Below are positions 20,968 to 32,300 of a stretch of 64,000 nt of DNA, one piece after another; position 1 is the first letter of the stretch; every line of letters begins with the position of its first letter. A program made the position numbers and the translations under genes. The DNA comes from Carnegiea gigantea. Lineage: Eukaryota; Streptophyta; Magnoliopsida; Caryophyllales; Cactaceae. The notes beneath the pieces were generated by a model. The model was not told where the DNA came from and made no database searches. It saw only the letters and a program-made list of their open reading frames with translations. The stretch is from assembly GCA_029747015.1 (NCBI GenBank), contig JAKOGI010002141.1, positions 7,501 to 71,500 on the forward strand, given 5' to 3'.

Positions 20968-21278
20968 ATGGAAAAACCTAAAATTCCCAAACTAAAAATA
21001 ATGATCCAAAGAAACTATGAATCTGTTCTCAACTTATATAAAACCTTTTCGAAAAAAGAAATATTACAAAAAGAAAAATTGTATATACAATAAATTGAAC
21101 AATTAAGAAAAATAATAGCTCTAAAGAAATAATTTGGTTCAATGAAGATAGACTAGACCTCGTAATTTATGAAGAAGAACGAAGAACTTATTTAGAAATT
21201 TGTGAAAATATAGACAACAATGATGATAACAACTTAGATCAATTTGATACAGAATTCTGGTTTAATGATGAAGATTAA
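20968..21278 (+). pseudogene. Small viral ORF b, right arm
   Basis: Starts MEKPKIPKLKIMIQRNYES four nt after ORF a. It is interrupted by TAA near 21091 and a one-base frame change shortly after. The C-terminal part reads EIIWFNEDRLDLVIY and ends with an Asn/Asp-rich tail, FNDED, at 21278. It matches left-arm ORF b. No family recognised. Confidence 0.5.
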
Positions 21279-21284
21279 TAAACA

Positions 21285-21614
21285 ATGAGCTTTCTGCAAC
21301 TAGAAAACGAAGTAAAAACTGTGAAAGAAGAGATTAGAGAAATAAATAACTCTATTAAAAAACTAGTAATGCAGATGCAACTTATAAATTTAACATTTGA
21401 AGGAATGTTAAAAACTAAACAAAAAAGAGAATATAATCCAATAGAAATTAAACTTCCCGATAAAGTAACTCCCAACAGTGATGATGCTAAATATATTGAA
21501 AGATATCAAAATAACATTATCAAGATTCAAGAAGGAGCTATTTTAAAAACTATTGAAGAAAGACGTTTACTTAAAGTCAAAGAAAAACAAGAAGAAGCAG
21601 AAAATAGTCAATAA
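21285..21614 (+). CDS. Small viral ORF c, coiled-coil-like protein, right arm
   Basis: An uninterrupted 109-residue frame starting six nt after ORF b. Residues 1-40 (QLENEVKTVKEEIREIN) have the heptad-like Leu/Ile/Val spacing of a coiled coil. The rest is charged (DAKYIERYQNNIIKIQE). Position upstream of the coat gene recalls small virion-associated proteins of caulimoviruses, but no homology is claimed. It is one of the few intact frames in the arm; the left-arm copy is broken. Confidence 0.5.
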   Translation: MSFLQLENEVKTVKEEIREINNSIKKLVMQMQLINLTFEGMLKTKQKREYNPIEIKLPDKVTPNSDDAKYIERYQNNIIKIQEGAILKTIEERRLLKVKEKQEEAENSQ

Positions 21615-21691
21615 TGGGCGAATATAATAAAGCTATTGAAGAATTGCTAAATGACTTTGAAAATATGCAATTAACTGAACTAGTAAAATAA

Positions 21692-23099
21692 GTGAACATG
21701 AAATCAAGGACACCCATAGGAAGTGTAGGAAGTAATAACCCAAACAACTTTGAAACTGGAGAACCATCAAATCCTTATCAAAATGATCGAGAACACAAAA
21801 ACAAGCATGCAGACAGCTTTTGTAACAAGCGAAAAATTTCTATAAACAGATCATTTATTAATGATAAATTTAAACCTATATGTCCGTTACAATTAGAGCC
21901 AGTACCAGCATGGGGCTATATTTTAAATCTAGACTGTGTAGTAGATAAAAGACCCACTGTAGACAATTGGAACTATTCAGTAATACTATCACTAATGCAA
22001 GAACCAACAAATGCAGTAGAAGGAAGAGATGTAAATGCTACTTATAATTTAATAATCTACTCTTTACAAAGAATTGTACGAAATTGATATAATGGATTAT
22101 CTGCAGCGGTAACAAATATAATAAAAGTTGATGTAAAGAACAATCTCGCAAGATCCATAGAACTTGGAGTATGGACATTTGAAAAATGTCTAGTTGAACA
22201 ATTTCAAGGATATGATTATTTGCAAAATATTGAACTTAATAAATTTGAATCAAAAAAGGAAGCATTATATAAACTAACAAACCTGAGAATTTACAACTTA
22301 TGCAATTATCAAAATTTCTTTTGTAAATTTGATAAATATTATTATGACCTTTATAATTCCACAGAAGACCAAGAATCATATATCCAATTACTTTTAAACA
22401 AGTTTCCTCACCCATCGAATAAATATTTTTTAGATAATTTTGGAAATTTTATTTAAAATTCTACTGTCATTAGAAGTATGCAGCAGTCCAATCCTGTACA
22501 AATCAAGAAACGATGCAACTATGTTTATAAGAATAAAGACGAAGATATAGTAAAGATGTTACACTATGTTGTGAAAATGTTACAGAACCAGGACAATACG
22601 GATGTGAAAACTATCCAACCTTTCAACCTAAATGAAAGAGAACTTCAAAATAGACTGTGAAAAAACCTTCTCCAAGAAAACTCCAAAGAAAAAATTTTCT
22701 AAAAAGAAAAAAATTTACTTCAAAGAAAACAAAATAGAAAAAGCAAAAATTGAAAAATCAGTCAACAAACCTCAAAAAAGTAGTAAACATTTTCGACATA
22801 AAAATTTGACTCAAGAAAATTACAATCCACAAAATCGATACTATAAAAGAAGTAAAAAGCCGACTTCATGTCAATGTTGGAACTGTGGAGAAATAAGACG
22901 CAAATCAATTGATTGTAACAAAAGAAAGGCAAATATAGTAAAACTATTTACAGAAGAATTTGAAGAAATACAAATTGAACTTCATTCAATAAATGTTAAT
23001 ATAAATGAAGTAATTTCAAGCTGTTATGAATCTATTAGCTCTGAAAATGAAACTACTTCAAAAACTGAAAGTGATTCAGATACAGAAGATGAATTCTGA
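21692..23099 (+). pseudogene. Pararetrovirus coat protein, right arm
   Basis: Starts MKSRTPIGSVGSNNPNN. The capsid-like middle includes WGYILNLDCVVDKRP, YYYDLYNSTEDQESYIQ and LNKFPHPSNKYFLDNFGNF. A Lys-rich stretch precedes the zinc knuckle CQCWNCGEIRRKSIDC (about 22869-22916), in which the usual Gly-His pair is replaced by Arg-Arg. The acidic tail ends TEDEF at 23099. Stops lie at about 22087 and 22456, with a frameshift near 22650. It packages viral DNA in living relatives. Confidence 0.8.
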
Positions 23100-24357
23100 T
23101 GAAATAGAAATCATGCAACAACGAGAACAACAAATAATGAAAACTATACCGGAATAATTACTTTCAACCAGAAACTTTATGAAAAAATTATAGCAACTGA
23201 TTTATCTTTAAAAGACCCTCGAAATTTTAAGAAAATACTGGATGATTTTCTAATGCAAAAATTAATAAGATATTTTAAGCTCTATACTACAGAATAACCA
23301 GTTAAAATTCAACATTTACAGGGAAACATCCTATTAAGATTAATAACTCAAGAAATAATTGACAAAATTTTAGTAGAAATTTCCACTAAAGATAGAAAAC
23401 TAATTAAGTATGTCCATTTACAAGGAATACAAATTGCAGTTAATACTTGCTTTAAAGAAGGAATTAATTCATCTATCATTCTATCATTACATGATCAAAG
23501 ATTTTGAAACATCCAAAACAACCATCTAGGAACATTACAAGATAATCTAATTTACAAAAAATTAATTTTTGAATGTTAATCTGAATTATTCTGTTACTTT
23601 GCAAAGTAAAAATATAGAAGACATTTTAAATTTGCAATTTAAACTCTTAACAGACATTGGATTACAACCAAAAAATGATGCATTATCCTTTTATTATAGA
23701 GGCTTTCCGATAAAAGATGTAAAACAAACAGGTAAAATAACTGTAGATCCAATCTTTTCAACCATTAGTACTATTATCTCTCCTCTTATGCCGGAAGTCA
23801 AAACACCTGCATTAACAGACTTTCAGTTAGTTGAAGAAGATGAAGCATCAACCAACTATCAAGCACCTAGACTTTCTTATACTGAAAAAGGAATAAGAGT
23901 AGCTAATCAACCCGTTTTAACTCGAAGCTATAGTACAGCATCTGTACCCAGGTTTACACCTCCATTAATAATAACTAAGCGTAATAGTACCTACAAAGTA
24001 AAATTAGAATATTTTAATGGACAAATATGGATCTCTAATAAAATCCTTATAGATACATGAGCATCACAAAGTCATTGTATACCCCTACCCATAGCACTCT
24101 CAGCAGTATCAGAATATAACTTTGTTACTTATGATGGTCAACGAGCAACTCTAAATCAAATGTCTAGAATAATGTTAAAAACCCCTAATTCTACTCTATT
24201 AGAATTTGATTGCTATATTGATCATTCAATAAAAAATGAATTTTATCATATACTCTTAGGAATGAATTTTCTTGACCAATATACTAACTACGAGATTGGT
24301 CTTACTTATATAACTCTTATGAATCAACACGCTACCATTATTCTTGAATGGTTTTGA
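23089..24357 (+). pseudogene. Movement protein with C-terminal aspartic-protease-like domain, right arm
   Basis: The ATG at 23089 overlaps the coat stop by 11 nt. 30K-type movement motifs are at 23412-23505 (VHLQGIQIAVNTCFKEGI, SIILSLHDQRF). The C-terminal domain from about 23990 reads IWISNKILIDT, then a TGA stop at 24058 exactly where the Gly of a DTG motif is expected, then ASQSHC; ILLGMNFLDQYTNYEIG follows at 24250-24300. This retropepsin-like domain is distinct from the one opening the polymerase ORF. Other breaks lie at about 23157, 23296 and 23505. It ends TGA at 24357, overlapping the polymerase start. Confidence 0.75.
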
Positions 24358-26228
24358 AGCAATTGGAAATACCTATTCTTACATATATAGATGTAACTAT
24401 CAAAGAATTAGACATTACTGCTATTGCTTTGATTGACACAGGATCCGAAGTTGCTTTCTTTCAGCACTTTTTACTTCCCAAAGGGGATAAACTCCCAAAT
24501 GATCGTAAAATTAGAATCAAAGGTGTTCATCCTATTCCTACCTATTTAGATTTTGTCCAGAATAATGTTTCCATCATTTTAGGCAACAAAATCCTCACTA
24601 TACCCACTGTTCTACAATATAACTTTAATTATGATATCTTATTAGGAAATAATTTCCTTAAACAATTTGCCAAATTTACCCAAACCCCATATACAGTCTA
24701 TCTTACTATAAAATATGGTCACACCTTAAAAATTCCAACTCTAAAACGACCATACAGAGTGTACGTGAAGCGTAGTGGACATGGTTATGAACAAATAGCA
24801 CTTCAAATACAAGCCAAAAAACCTACCTTTACTGTTAATATAATAAAGAAAGATGACCTCTTAGCAAAACTAAAAAGAATCTGTTCTGAAAATCCATTAC
24901 AATTTTGGAAACCCGAGCATCGTCGAGCTAAAATAGAACTAACATAAGAAATTTATATCAAAGAAAAACCAATATTATACTCTGAAGACGACATCAAGGA
25001 ATTTTCTATACAAATAAAAGAATTGCTTGAAAAAGGACTAATCATATCATCCAATTGAGTATACTCTTCTCCAGCCTTTATGGTAGTTAACGAAGCAGAA
25101 CGACGAAGAGGAAAGGCTAGAATGGTTATTAACTATAAAAACTAAATCAGTTTACAAAAACAGATAACTATTTTCTACCGATTAAAGAAGTATTAATCAA
25201 CCTTGTAAAAAATAAAAAATTCTTCTCAAAACTTGATTGTAAGTCTGGCTTTTGGCATATTAAAATGGAAGAAACAAGTATTAAATATACAGTTTTAGTA
25301 CTCCTCAAGGCTTTTATGAATGGATTGTTATGCCTTTTGGACTAAAGAACGCACCAAAAATCTTTCAAAGATGAATGGACAATGCATTTAAACACTTTAA
25401 CAACTTTGTTGTAATCTATGTAGATGATATCTTAATAAGTTCGGATACTCTTGAAGAACATCGAGAACATTTCAACGCATTTTTGGAAACAGCTATAAAA
25501 GAAGGAATTTGTCTTGGTGAAAAGAAAGCAGTTATTGAAAAAAAAAATTAAATTTTTAGGCTTTGAAGTCGGTATAAATGGAATCAGCTTGCAACCACAT
25601 ATCTCTCGAAAAATCACAGAATATCCAGATCAACCGCGAACGAAGAAACAAATTCAATGTTTCTTAGCATTATTAAACTATGCTAGTTCTTACATACCAG
25701 ATTTAGCAAAAAAGAAAAAAGATGTACAAAGTTTAATTAGAAAAAACAATACTCTTGATTGGACAGATAAACATAAAGATATTGTTAAAAAATTAAAAGA
25801 AGAATGTTAACAACTACCTAGTCTTAGGCTTCCTGAACCTTAAGACAATTTAATTTTACAAACAGATGCTTCTGTCAACACATGGGTAGCAGTTTTAAAG
25901 ACAGATTTAAATGAAATTTGTGATTATCATAGTGGAACTTTTTCCGAATGTGAAGAAAATTATAACACCATAGAAAAGGAACTGTTAGCAATTGTTAGAG
26001 GAATTACGAAATGGAGATTCTTTTTACTACCTAAGGCATTTAAAGTTTTAACAGTTAACCAAGCAGCAACTACTTTTGTAAAACAAGTCTTAGACAATAG
26101 ACCTCATATGTGTAAATTACATCGATGGCAATTATTCTTATCTCAGTTTAATGTTGTATATGAGCATGTTGCAGAAAAAAAACCTTTATTGCAGACTATC
26201 TAACTCGAGAACATGAATTCAGAGGATA
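24348..26228 (+). pseudogene. Pararetrovirus polymerase (protease-RT-RNase H), right arm
   Basis: The ATG at 24348 sits 10 nt inside the previous ORF. The first 199 codons are open and carry a retropepsin site ALIDTGSEVAFF and the later ILLGNNFLKQF strand. RT follows, with FNDYF-type linker breaks at 24946, 25057 and 25143; its active site is intact as VIYVDDILISSD (25408-25443). In RNase H the first Asp is kept (QTDAS) but the later TDNQAA reads TVNQAA. A frameshift lies near 25545 and stops near 25807 and 25840. It ends EHEF, then stop at about 26228, inside the TAV-like start. Confidence 0.85.
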
Positions 26229-27299
26229 AAGGCAAAATACCTATGGAACAAATCAATAGTGAACAACTTGTTCGAGAGTTTGAAGACATTTTGATTAATG
26301 TCAATGAATATTATGAAGCGGTGAATGAGAAAATTGAACTTATTGAAAAAATTGTTGTTGATCTCAGAGCTGATCTTGGAAAAGCTCGAGAACTGACAAT
26401 ATATTTCTATCGAACTATTGAACAGCTCAAATTGAACTCTTCTAACATAGATTTGAAAAGGTCCAATCTGAACTTTCATTACTCTCTTTTCGACCTAATC
26501 AGGGAAACGTTTACCCCCTCTCTGAAGAAGAGAAAGAGAAGCAACAATTAAAAGTTAAGCTATTAGCTTCAAGATCAGTTATTCAAAATACTGACATCTG
26601 AACTATTAATCTATTGGACTCTTTTTACAGAAACTATTATTAATAGTGCTTGCTTACCAGACAATTTCTGATTTATCTGAACTCTACTATAACCCAAGAG
26701 ATTCTCTTTTTTCCTTAGATACTTGCTTTTAATAAGGCAAGTCCTAACCTGATATTTGAACTCTTCACCTACAGGTACCTAAACTATTGTTATCCCAGTT
26801 TAAGCCTTATTGAACTCCAAAATTTTCCAAACCCCTTTAAACAAGTCATCAGACAATTCAGCAAGGGATATGTATGCTTGCGATTCTTTTCTATCTCCCC
26901 AGAAAAAGATGAAGACACGATCTATCCCTCTATTCATTTGGTTGAAATTACTCAAATCAATCCCAAACAATCTATCACAGCTAATAAAAACAAACACTAC
27001 AAACTTCCCAGTTTTGACGTCTAATGGACCAACTATAAACGGTCTACTGGAGCTTTAGCCATTAAATGCCAGAGCAAGCGGTTAATGACTAAAGGAGCAA
27101 GAACTCTTTATTACAACAAAAATCTCATTCTAATTACTACTGAAGGAGCTGAAAGTGTTTCCGTCGATGAACAACTTTTTGACTTTATCTATTCACTAGA
27201 GTCCAAAAAATTTCTAGACAGTCCAGCTGTACGCACCAAGTTTGCTTAACTCTATAAGGCAAAACAAGACAAGGAAAAGAAGTAGATTTTTCTAGCCTA
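26213..27299 (+). pseudogene. TAV/viroplasmin-like ORF, right arm
   Basis: The first 112 codons (26213-26551) are open. The N-terminal 80 residues are a probable coiled coil (VNEKIELIEKIVVDLRADL). The frame then breaks several times, but LSLIELQNFPNPFKQ (26807-26850), YPSIHLVEITQINPKQS and the final KAKQDKEKK match the left arm. In caulimovirids this protein allows re-initiation on polycistronic RNA and forms virus factories. Assigned by position. Confidence 0.6.
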
Positions 27300-27501
27300 A
27301 TTACTCTGTCGCGATGTGAGACACAAGGGGCCATAGCTTTATCAACTCCTATCTCTGCCGACACTACAAGATAATGAACATCAAGCAACTCTATCAAGAA
27401 TAGTAAAATCTTATCTATAAAGCTTATCTTTTTAACTGGAAATCTTATCTTGTTAGATTCGCATAATGTAAGCGCTTATGTCATAGTGCACCCCTTTCCC
27501 C

Positions 27502-27509
27502 TATAAATA
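27502..27509 (+). promoter_or_regulatory. Viral genomic-RNA promoter TATA box, right arm
   Basis: TATAAATA lies within CCCTATAAATAAGG, 495 bp upstream of the primer-binding site. Upstream at about 27463-27486 is GCATAATGTAAGCGCTTATG, a palindromic element in the region where caulimovirus promoters carry activator sites. It points rightward, toward the 3' flank of the CPSF6-like gene. Confidence 0.7.
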
Positions 27510-27996
27510 AGGTAGCCGATTTCAGAAGAGGGCGTCAGCATTTGTAAGAAATACTCTCTCAAATCTTTGTAAGCATTCTCTTGGCAAAATGTTCTAATTT
27601 CCTACCTTTGGGAAAGGAGAACAATCAACAATGAAATAAGAGAAATCTTTCTTCAAACTATTTATCTACCAATTTTTCATTACAACCTTGATTAGAGAAG
27701 GAATATTAGCAAAAGTGGCAACAGTCTAAAAGAAGTAGGTAAAGCTCGCATCATGGTGGAGTAAGACGAATACGAAAAAGTAAGACGCATCAAGCTCTTG
27801 CAGGTATAATTTCTCTAACTCATTTTTGTATTGAAAGATTTCATGAAAAATTATTTGAAATTTCATTCTGTTGATTTAGTATTCGAGTACCTCCATGAAA
27901 TCTTGATAGACCCCTATCAAATGGTGTGAATCACTTTATCAATTCGAAAATGGTTTTACCGCTTTTTTCATAAAAACCACTCGACTCTCTATTAAA

Positions 27997-28008
27997 TGGT
28001 ATCAAAGC
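27997..28008 (+). promoter_or_regulatory. tRNA-Met primer-binding site, right arm
   Basis: TGGTATCAAAGC differs by one base from the TGGTATCAGAGC site of plant pararetroviruses. By convention this marks nucleotide 1 of the circular viral genome. The left arm has the mirror site at 13395-13406. Confidence 0.85.
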
Positions 28009-28048
28009 CCTACCTCGAAAACATATCGTGAACTTACGGACGACTATA

Positions 28049-28339
28049 ATGAATTTGTTTAAAAATAAATTACAATCAAACTCTAAGTTAGATAGAGATG
28101 ATAATTATTTGACAGGACAAAGTTTTAATCTATCAGAATTAAAATACTATACTCAAGAAAGAGAATGAGACTATTTAAGATTTTTTGATTTAACTCCCAG
28201 AAGTATTAGACAAAACTTGTTAAATCACTATAACAATCGATTAAACTATCTATCAACCACAACCGAACGAGTTCATCGCATAAATTTATTAAAAGATAAT
28301 ATTGCTCTGTTAAAAGTAACTTTTGAATACACTGTTTGA
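28049..28339 (+). pseudogene. Small leader ORF after the primer site, right arm
   Basis: A 96-codon frame begins MNLFKNKLQSNSKLDRDD 40 nt after the primer site and ends at TGA 28337-28339, with one internal TGA after QERE (about 28166). Residues such as LLNHYNNRLNYLSTTTERV are helix-prone. The left arm holds the same ORF with a 227-bp internal duplication, so it belongs to the virus. Function unknown. Confidence 0.45.
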
Positions 28340-28434
28340 ATTCAATCAGATATGAACAGCAATCATTCTCAAATAACATGTTAACGATAACTGTAACCAA
28401 CACCATAAAGAAATTTGCCAAAATCATCACCACT

Positions 28435-29340
28435 TCACGGGACAACTTAGTAATTAGAGCACTAAAAGCCAAAAACTTAACATGGCTGGGTAATCGTTTG
28501 AACACCCCTATGCATCTTAATCCTATACTTACCAGGCTCAGAGCCGAGACTCTTATAATTATCTTAAACAATAATTTCCGTAAATCGTAGATGTGTCATG
28601 TCCAAGTCAATCAGTTCGTTCTAGTTCTTTTTCAACCTCTTCTACATCCTAAACTGCCCTTTCTCTCGCATTTGCTCAAAAGTGCATCTACATTCTACAA
28701 CCATTTCCTTCATATCATACTCTTGTAACAACATCACGACCCCTAGGCAGAGCCTGTTTGAACCGAAGTAATTCAACCAGCAAAAATAGATTTGTTTAAA
28801 TATGCCCCAACTGTAAATCAAGTCCGAATCGAGTCAGGCAAATTTTGGTTCACATTATCTTTCGATTTTTCTTAAAACAATTTTGGGTAGAGGTATACGC
28901 CCAAAGAATGGGGCTCTCAAAACTTCAGTCAAGACTAGCTGGGGCTCTAAAGTGGTCCTTGCAAGAATGCCTTCTTTTTAAGAAAAGGGGCGGCAAGATA
29001 TATAACCATACTCAAGTCAAAATTATTCTATATATGGAATATATGGGCATCCTACATGACCTACACCTTGGCTCACCTTCTGATGCATATTGATCTACCC
29101 GATCGATCAAGACTCAAACCAAACTTGATCATCCTTCTTGGCACAAGGACACGAGAACCACTCCTAGGTTTCGACCGTTTTTCAGAAAATCTTCCTCCCA
29201 CAAAATAGGGGCGATGCCAAAATGGGACATACATAACCAGCAATCCCTAAGACCAAAAACACAAAACAGAAAAAACCACCTGCAATTCATAATAACAGTA
29301 ATGTAGAGACGCCGATGAATTCTTGCCAATTTGGACATCT
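28435..29340. other. Host flank right of the viral inverted repeat
   Basis: The sequence is unlike the viral arms and more GC-balanced. Short open frames on both strands lack recognisable motifs. No gene or repeat is supported. Confidence 0.4.
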
Positions 29341-32300
29341 AGATCTGGACGTCGGACATGACACGCTAAAAAAAAAAAAATGCGCTTGACCACATTGCCA
29401 ACATGCCTTCTTGCATCAGGCACAATCCTAAAATGAAACAGTTACAGATAATACAGTGTGTTGATAACTTGACATAGAAAACACAGCTCAGCAACACGAA
29501 TCATCAATTTCCACGAGAATCAAAAGCTAGAAGCTGAGAGGTATCTGATTACGCAAAGCAGATGTTGCTCTCTTCTGGGCATGACTTCCAGTACTTCAGT
29601 AGGGTAGCAAGTGCTCTACAATAAGAATCTATAGATATCTTTTGGACAAATTTCTTGGAGGAATTTGAAGAAAGCTGTGAAAAGCAAGGCCAAAGAACAA
29701 GGCTTCAACTCAATCCACCCAAAATACTGCACAAGAACTTTTCCAACACAATCTTTTGAAAGGACAGGCAAATCCCAGGAAGTATAAGAAGAGAAATCCA
29801 AGATTCCAAGGAAGCAAATGAATGAATGCAACTAACAAAGCCCAGAAGAGAACCTGCATTTTTCTGATGCAATGGCATTGAAGAATATGATTAATATCCT
29901 CTACAATTCTCTCTACACTTTCCTCTCTACACTAACTGTACATGATATATACATCAACAGTGAAAACTCTCAAAACAATGCCCCAAAAAAAAAAAAAAGA
30001 AAGATGAGGAAGAAGGATACAACAAAGAAGAGGGAGCTAAGCCAAAGGAATAATACAAGAAAATCCAACAAAATAGGGCATATTTAGCAACACAACCTTC
30101 GGGAGCTAAATCCTATTACATAGCAGTAAAAGCATCAAATCTTTCTAGAATAAGCCACCAACATCAGACTTTTGAAGGTTTTCAAGCCATACTCATCATC
30201 AAACACAACATCGCTTGGGTCCGATAGAAATTTTAACTATAACATAACAATTGTCAAATAGAGCTAGTGACTAAAAAAGGTAAAGGCCAAGCTGGAAGTT
30301 CAAAGCAGAGTGCATACACTGCGCACATAGCTCCAACTTGGAAAACCTTGAGGTTATGTTCATCTCCAGAATGCCCCCCTACTTTCTTCAACCTCTGAGA
30401 CAGAAGTACCCTTCACAGAGCTACAAAAATAACGATATTTTTAGAGAAGCACTTGTGAATGATATACATCATTAGAAAACTCAGTCTGGACCAAGATGCA
30501 TGGCAACAGTCAGTTAATATTATTGTCACTTTTCAACCACAAAAAATAGAATACTGACCAACCTCAACATCCACAGATTTGAAGAACAAATCTTAACAAA
30601 AGTTCAGCAACCAAAGCAAGCAACATATAAGTTTAATACATAAAGTAGGAAGCTTGGTGAAACTAGGATCTTCTTGCCTTTTCAAGTAGGATTTTCTTCT
30701 GTTAGGCCCATTCTTCTGGTGTTTTTTTGGTGTTTTTTTTTGGTTTGGTAGGGGCCGGGGGGGGGGGGTTTGAGGTTCAGGAAGAAGGAAGCACTTAATG
30801 CTCACCAACTGCCCACCAATTACAAAAAGCAAAAAGCATACATGGCACACTGATTCATATATATTGGCTCTGTTCTAATTTGCCAGATTTCGTGGATTAA
30901 AAAAAAAAGAGAGCATTTCAGCAATTCTAGTTAAGAATATGCGGCTCCATGAATTTGAATCCCTCAGATACAACACGACACCCCCCCTCCCGGGGGCCAC
31001 TTTCTTCCCCTAAAGAAAAGAAATAAAGCCAAGGACACCACCAAAGCATACCCAACCTTCAACAGGAATCAAGGGGTTAAAAGAGAAAATGGATGAAGAA
31101 ATCCAAAAATTCAGGGAAGAAACAACACACAGACGGGGAAAAAAACCCGGAGAGTATAGATAGATAAACTCCTATTTGCCTTTACAAAGTTCGATTAGGC
31201 CAAATTCCTAGAAGGATCAGAAAAGGAAGAGGTGCCATTTCATTAACAACTAGAAAAAGATAAAGCATTCTACAACTGAAAATGTAACTAGAACAACAAA
31301 GATTTACATATGAGAACACCATTACATTTCTAATGTGGCCCCGAGTCAATCTGATCAATTGAAGTTTCTTTTCTCAATCTTGCTGCCAACAGGATTACAA
31401 ACTGTAAAGCGTATGCATTCAGAGGACAATAATTGAGAAGACAGATGGCTTGTCAATCTAGATTGCTCAGATACAATCTGTGTGTTCAGGCATGGGATGA
31501 TGAATTTATGAGCTTCAAGGAGAATGGACAAAAGACAGATAGTGAAGGACTCTCTTAATTGAAACTCAATTTACTAGGATTAAAAAGAAGAAGAGCAAAG
31601 GAGAGGCTTAAATATTTGGCGACTTTCGGCCAACAAAACATGTGTACCATTGTGGTTAGGGTCGTACAGTCCATGGGGCGTCAACAAGCATGGGAAACAC
31701 TAAGTATGAAACTTTGAATACTACAAAAACCAATATAGAGAGAAGCCGGGGTGAAGAGTGAATACACAATTTTTTAAAAAAGGAATGTATGCCTCCAAAA
31801 GGATATCAGCACAGCAGTCTGGCTTGATAAGGGATATTCATTCCATGCATAGTACAAAAACAGCCGAACTCACCATATGCAGTCTGGCTTGATAAGGACA
31901 ACAATCTGTGCTAACCTTAAGTCAATGTTACTTCCTTAAAAAAAGACATTAATTCATTATGCATAGCTGACACAAGACAGGTGCAGTTATGAGCAAGTGT
32001 TGCCAACCTCCTCTGTCAGAAATCCACTTGGGTGATCAAGGAAATAATAATTACACGCTCCCAACTCTGTATTAAGACACTAGAAACATACTTGAGAGAT
32101 GTGATAACTCAAATCCACGTATATCAACGATAATTAGGAATATACATCAGAAAGACGCTCTTATTTAGCTGCTCCTAAATCTTTTTAAAAAAAAAAAAAA
32201 AACACAATTCCAGACTCATACACTCATATTAATACAATTTACAATTTAAAATTGCAGACCATCTTGTTAATCTATCAATTCATCAAGCAGAACCAATGAT

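Larger units (their letters stand above)
20709..28434 (+). mobile_element. Endogenous pararetrovirus (Caulimoviridae), right arm of inverted pair
   Basis: This is the mirror copy of the left arm, about 7.73 kb, a normal full genome length for the family. Order: small ORFs a, b, c, coat, movement plus protease-like domain, protease-RT-RNase H, TAV-like, promoter, primer site, leader ORF. The circular genome is permuted: the copy opens just before ORF a and closes in the leader-ORF region. Adjacent ORFs overlap by a few nucleotides, as in polycistronic caulimovirids. Many stops and frameshifts make it non-functional. The outer end is set where identity with the left arm ends, at ATCATCACCACT. 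Confidence 0.9.

Noticed and set aside
26213..26551. A host coiled-coil gene
   Set aside because: The same ORF is mirrored in the other viral arm, overlaps the polymerase end, and sits in the TAV position; it belongs to the pararetrovirus.
28336..28590. 84-codon plus-strand frame as a host gene
   Set aside because: It straddles the viral/host boundary near 28434, has no motif, and its first third is the viral leader region.
29440..29540. Box C/D snoRNA (TTGATGA and CTGA on the minus strand)
   Set aside because: The two boxes are only about 10 nt apart and no second pair or terminal stem is present.
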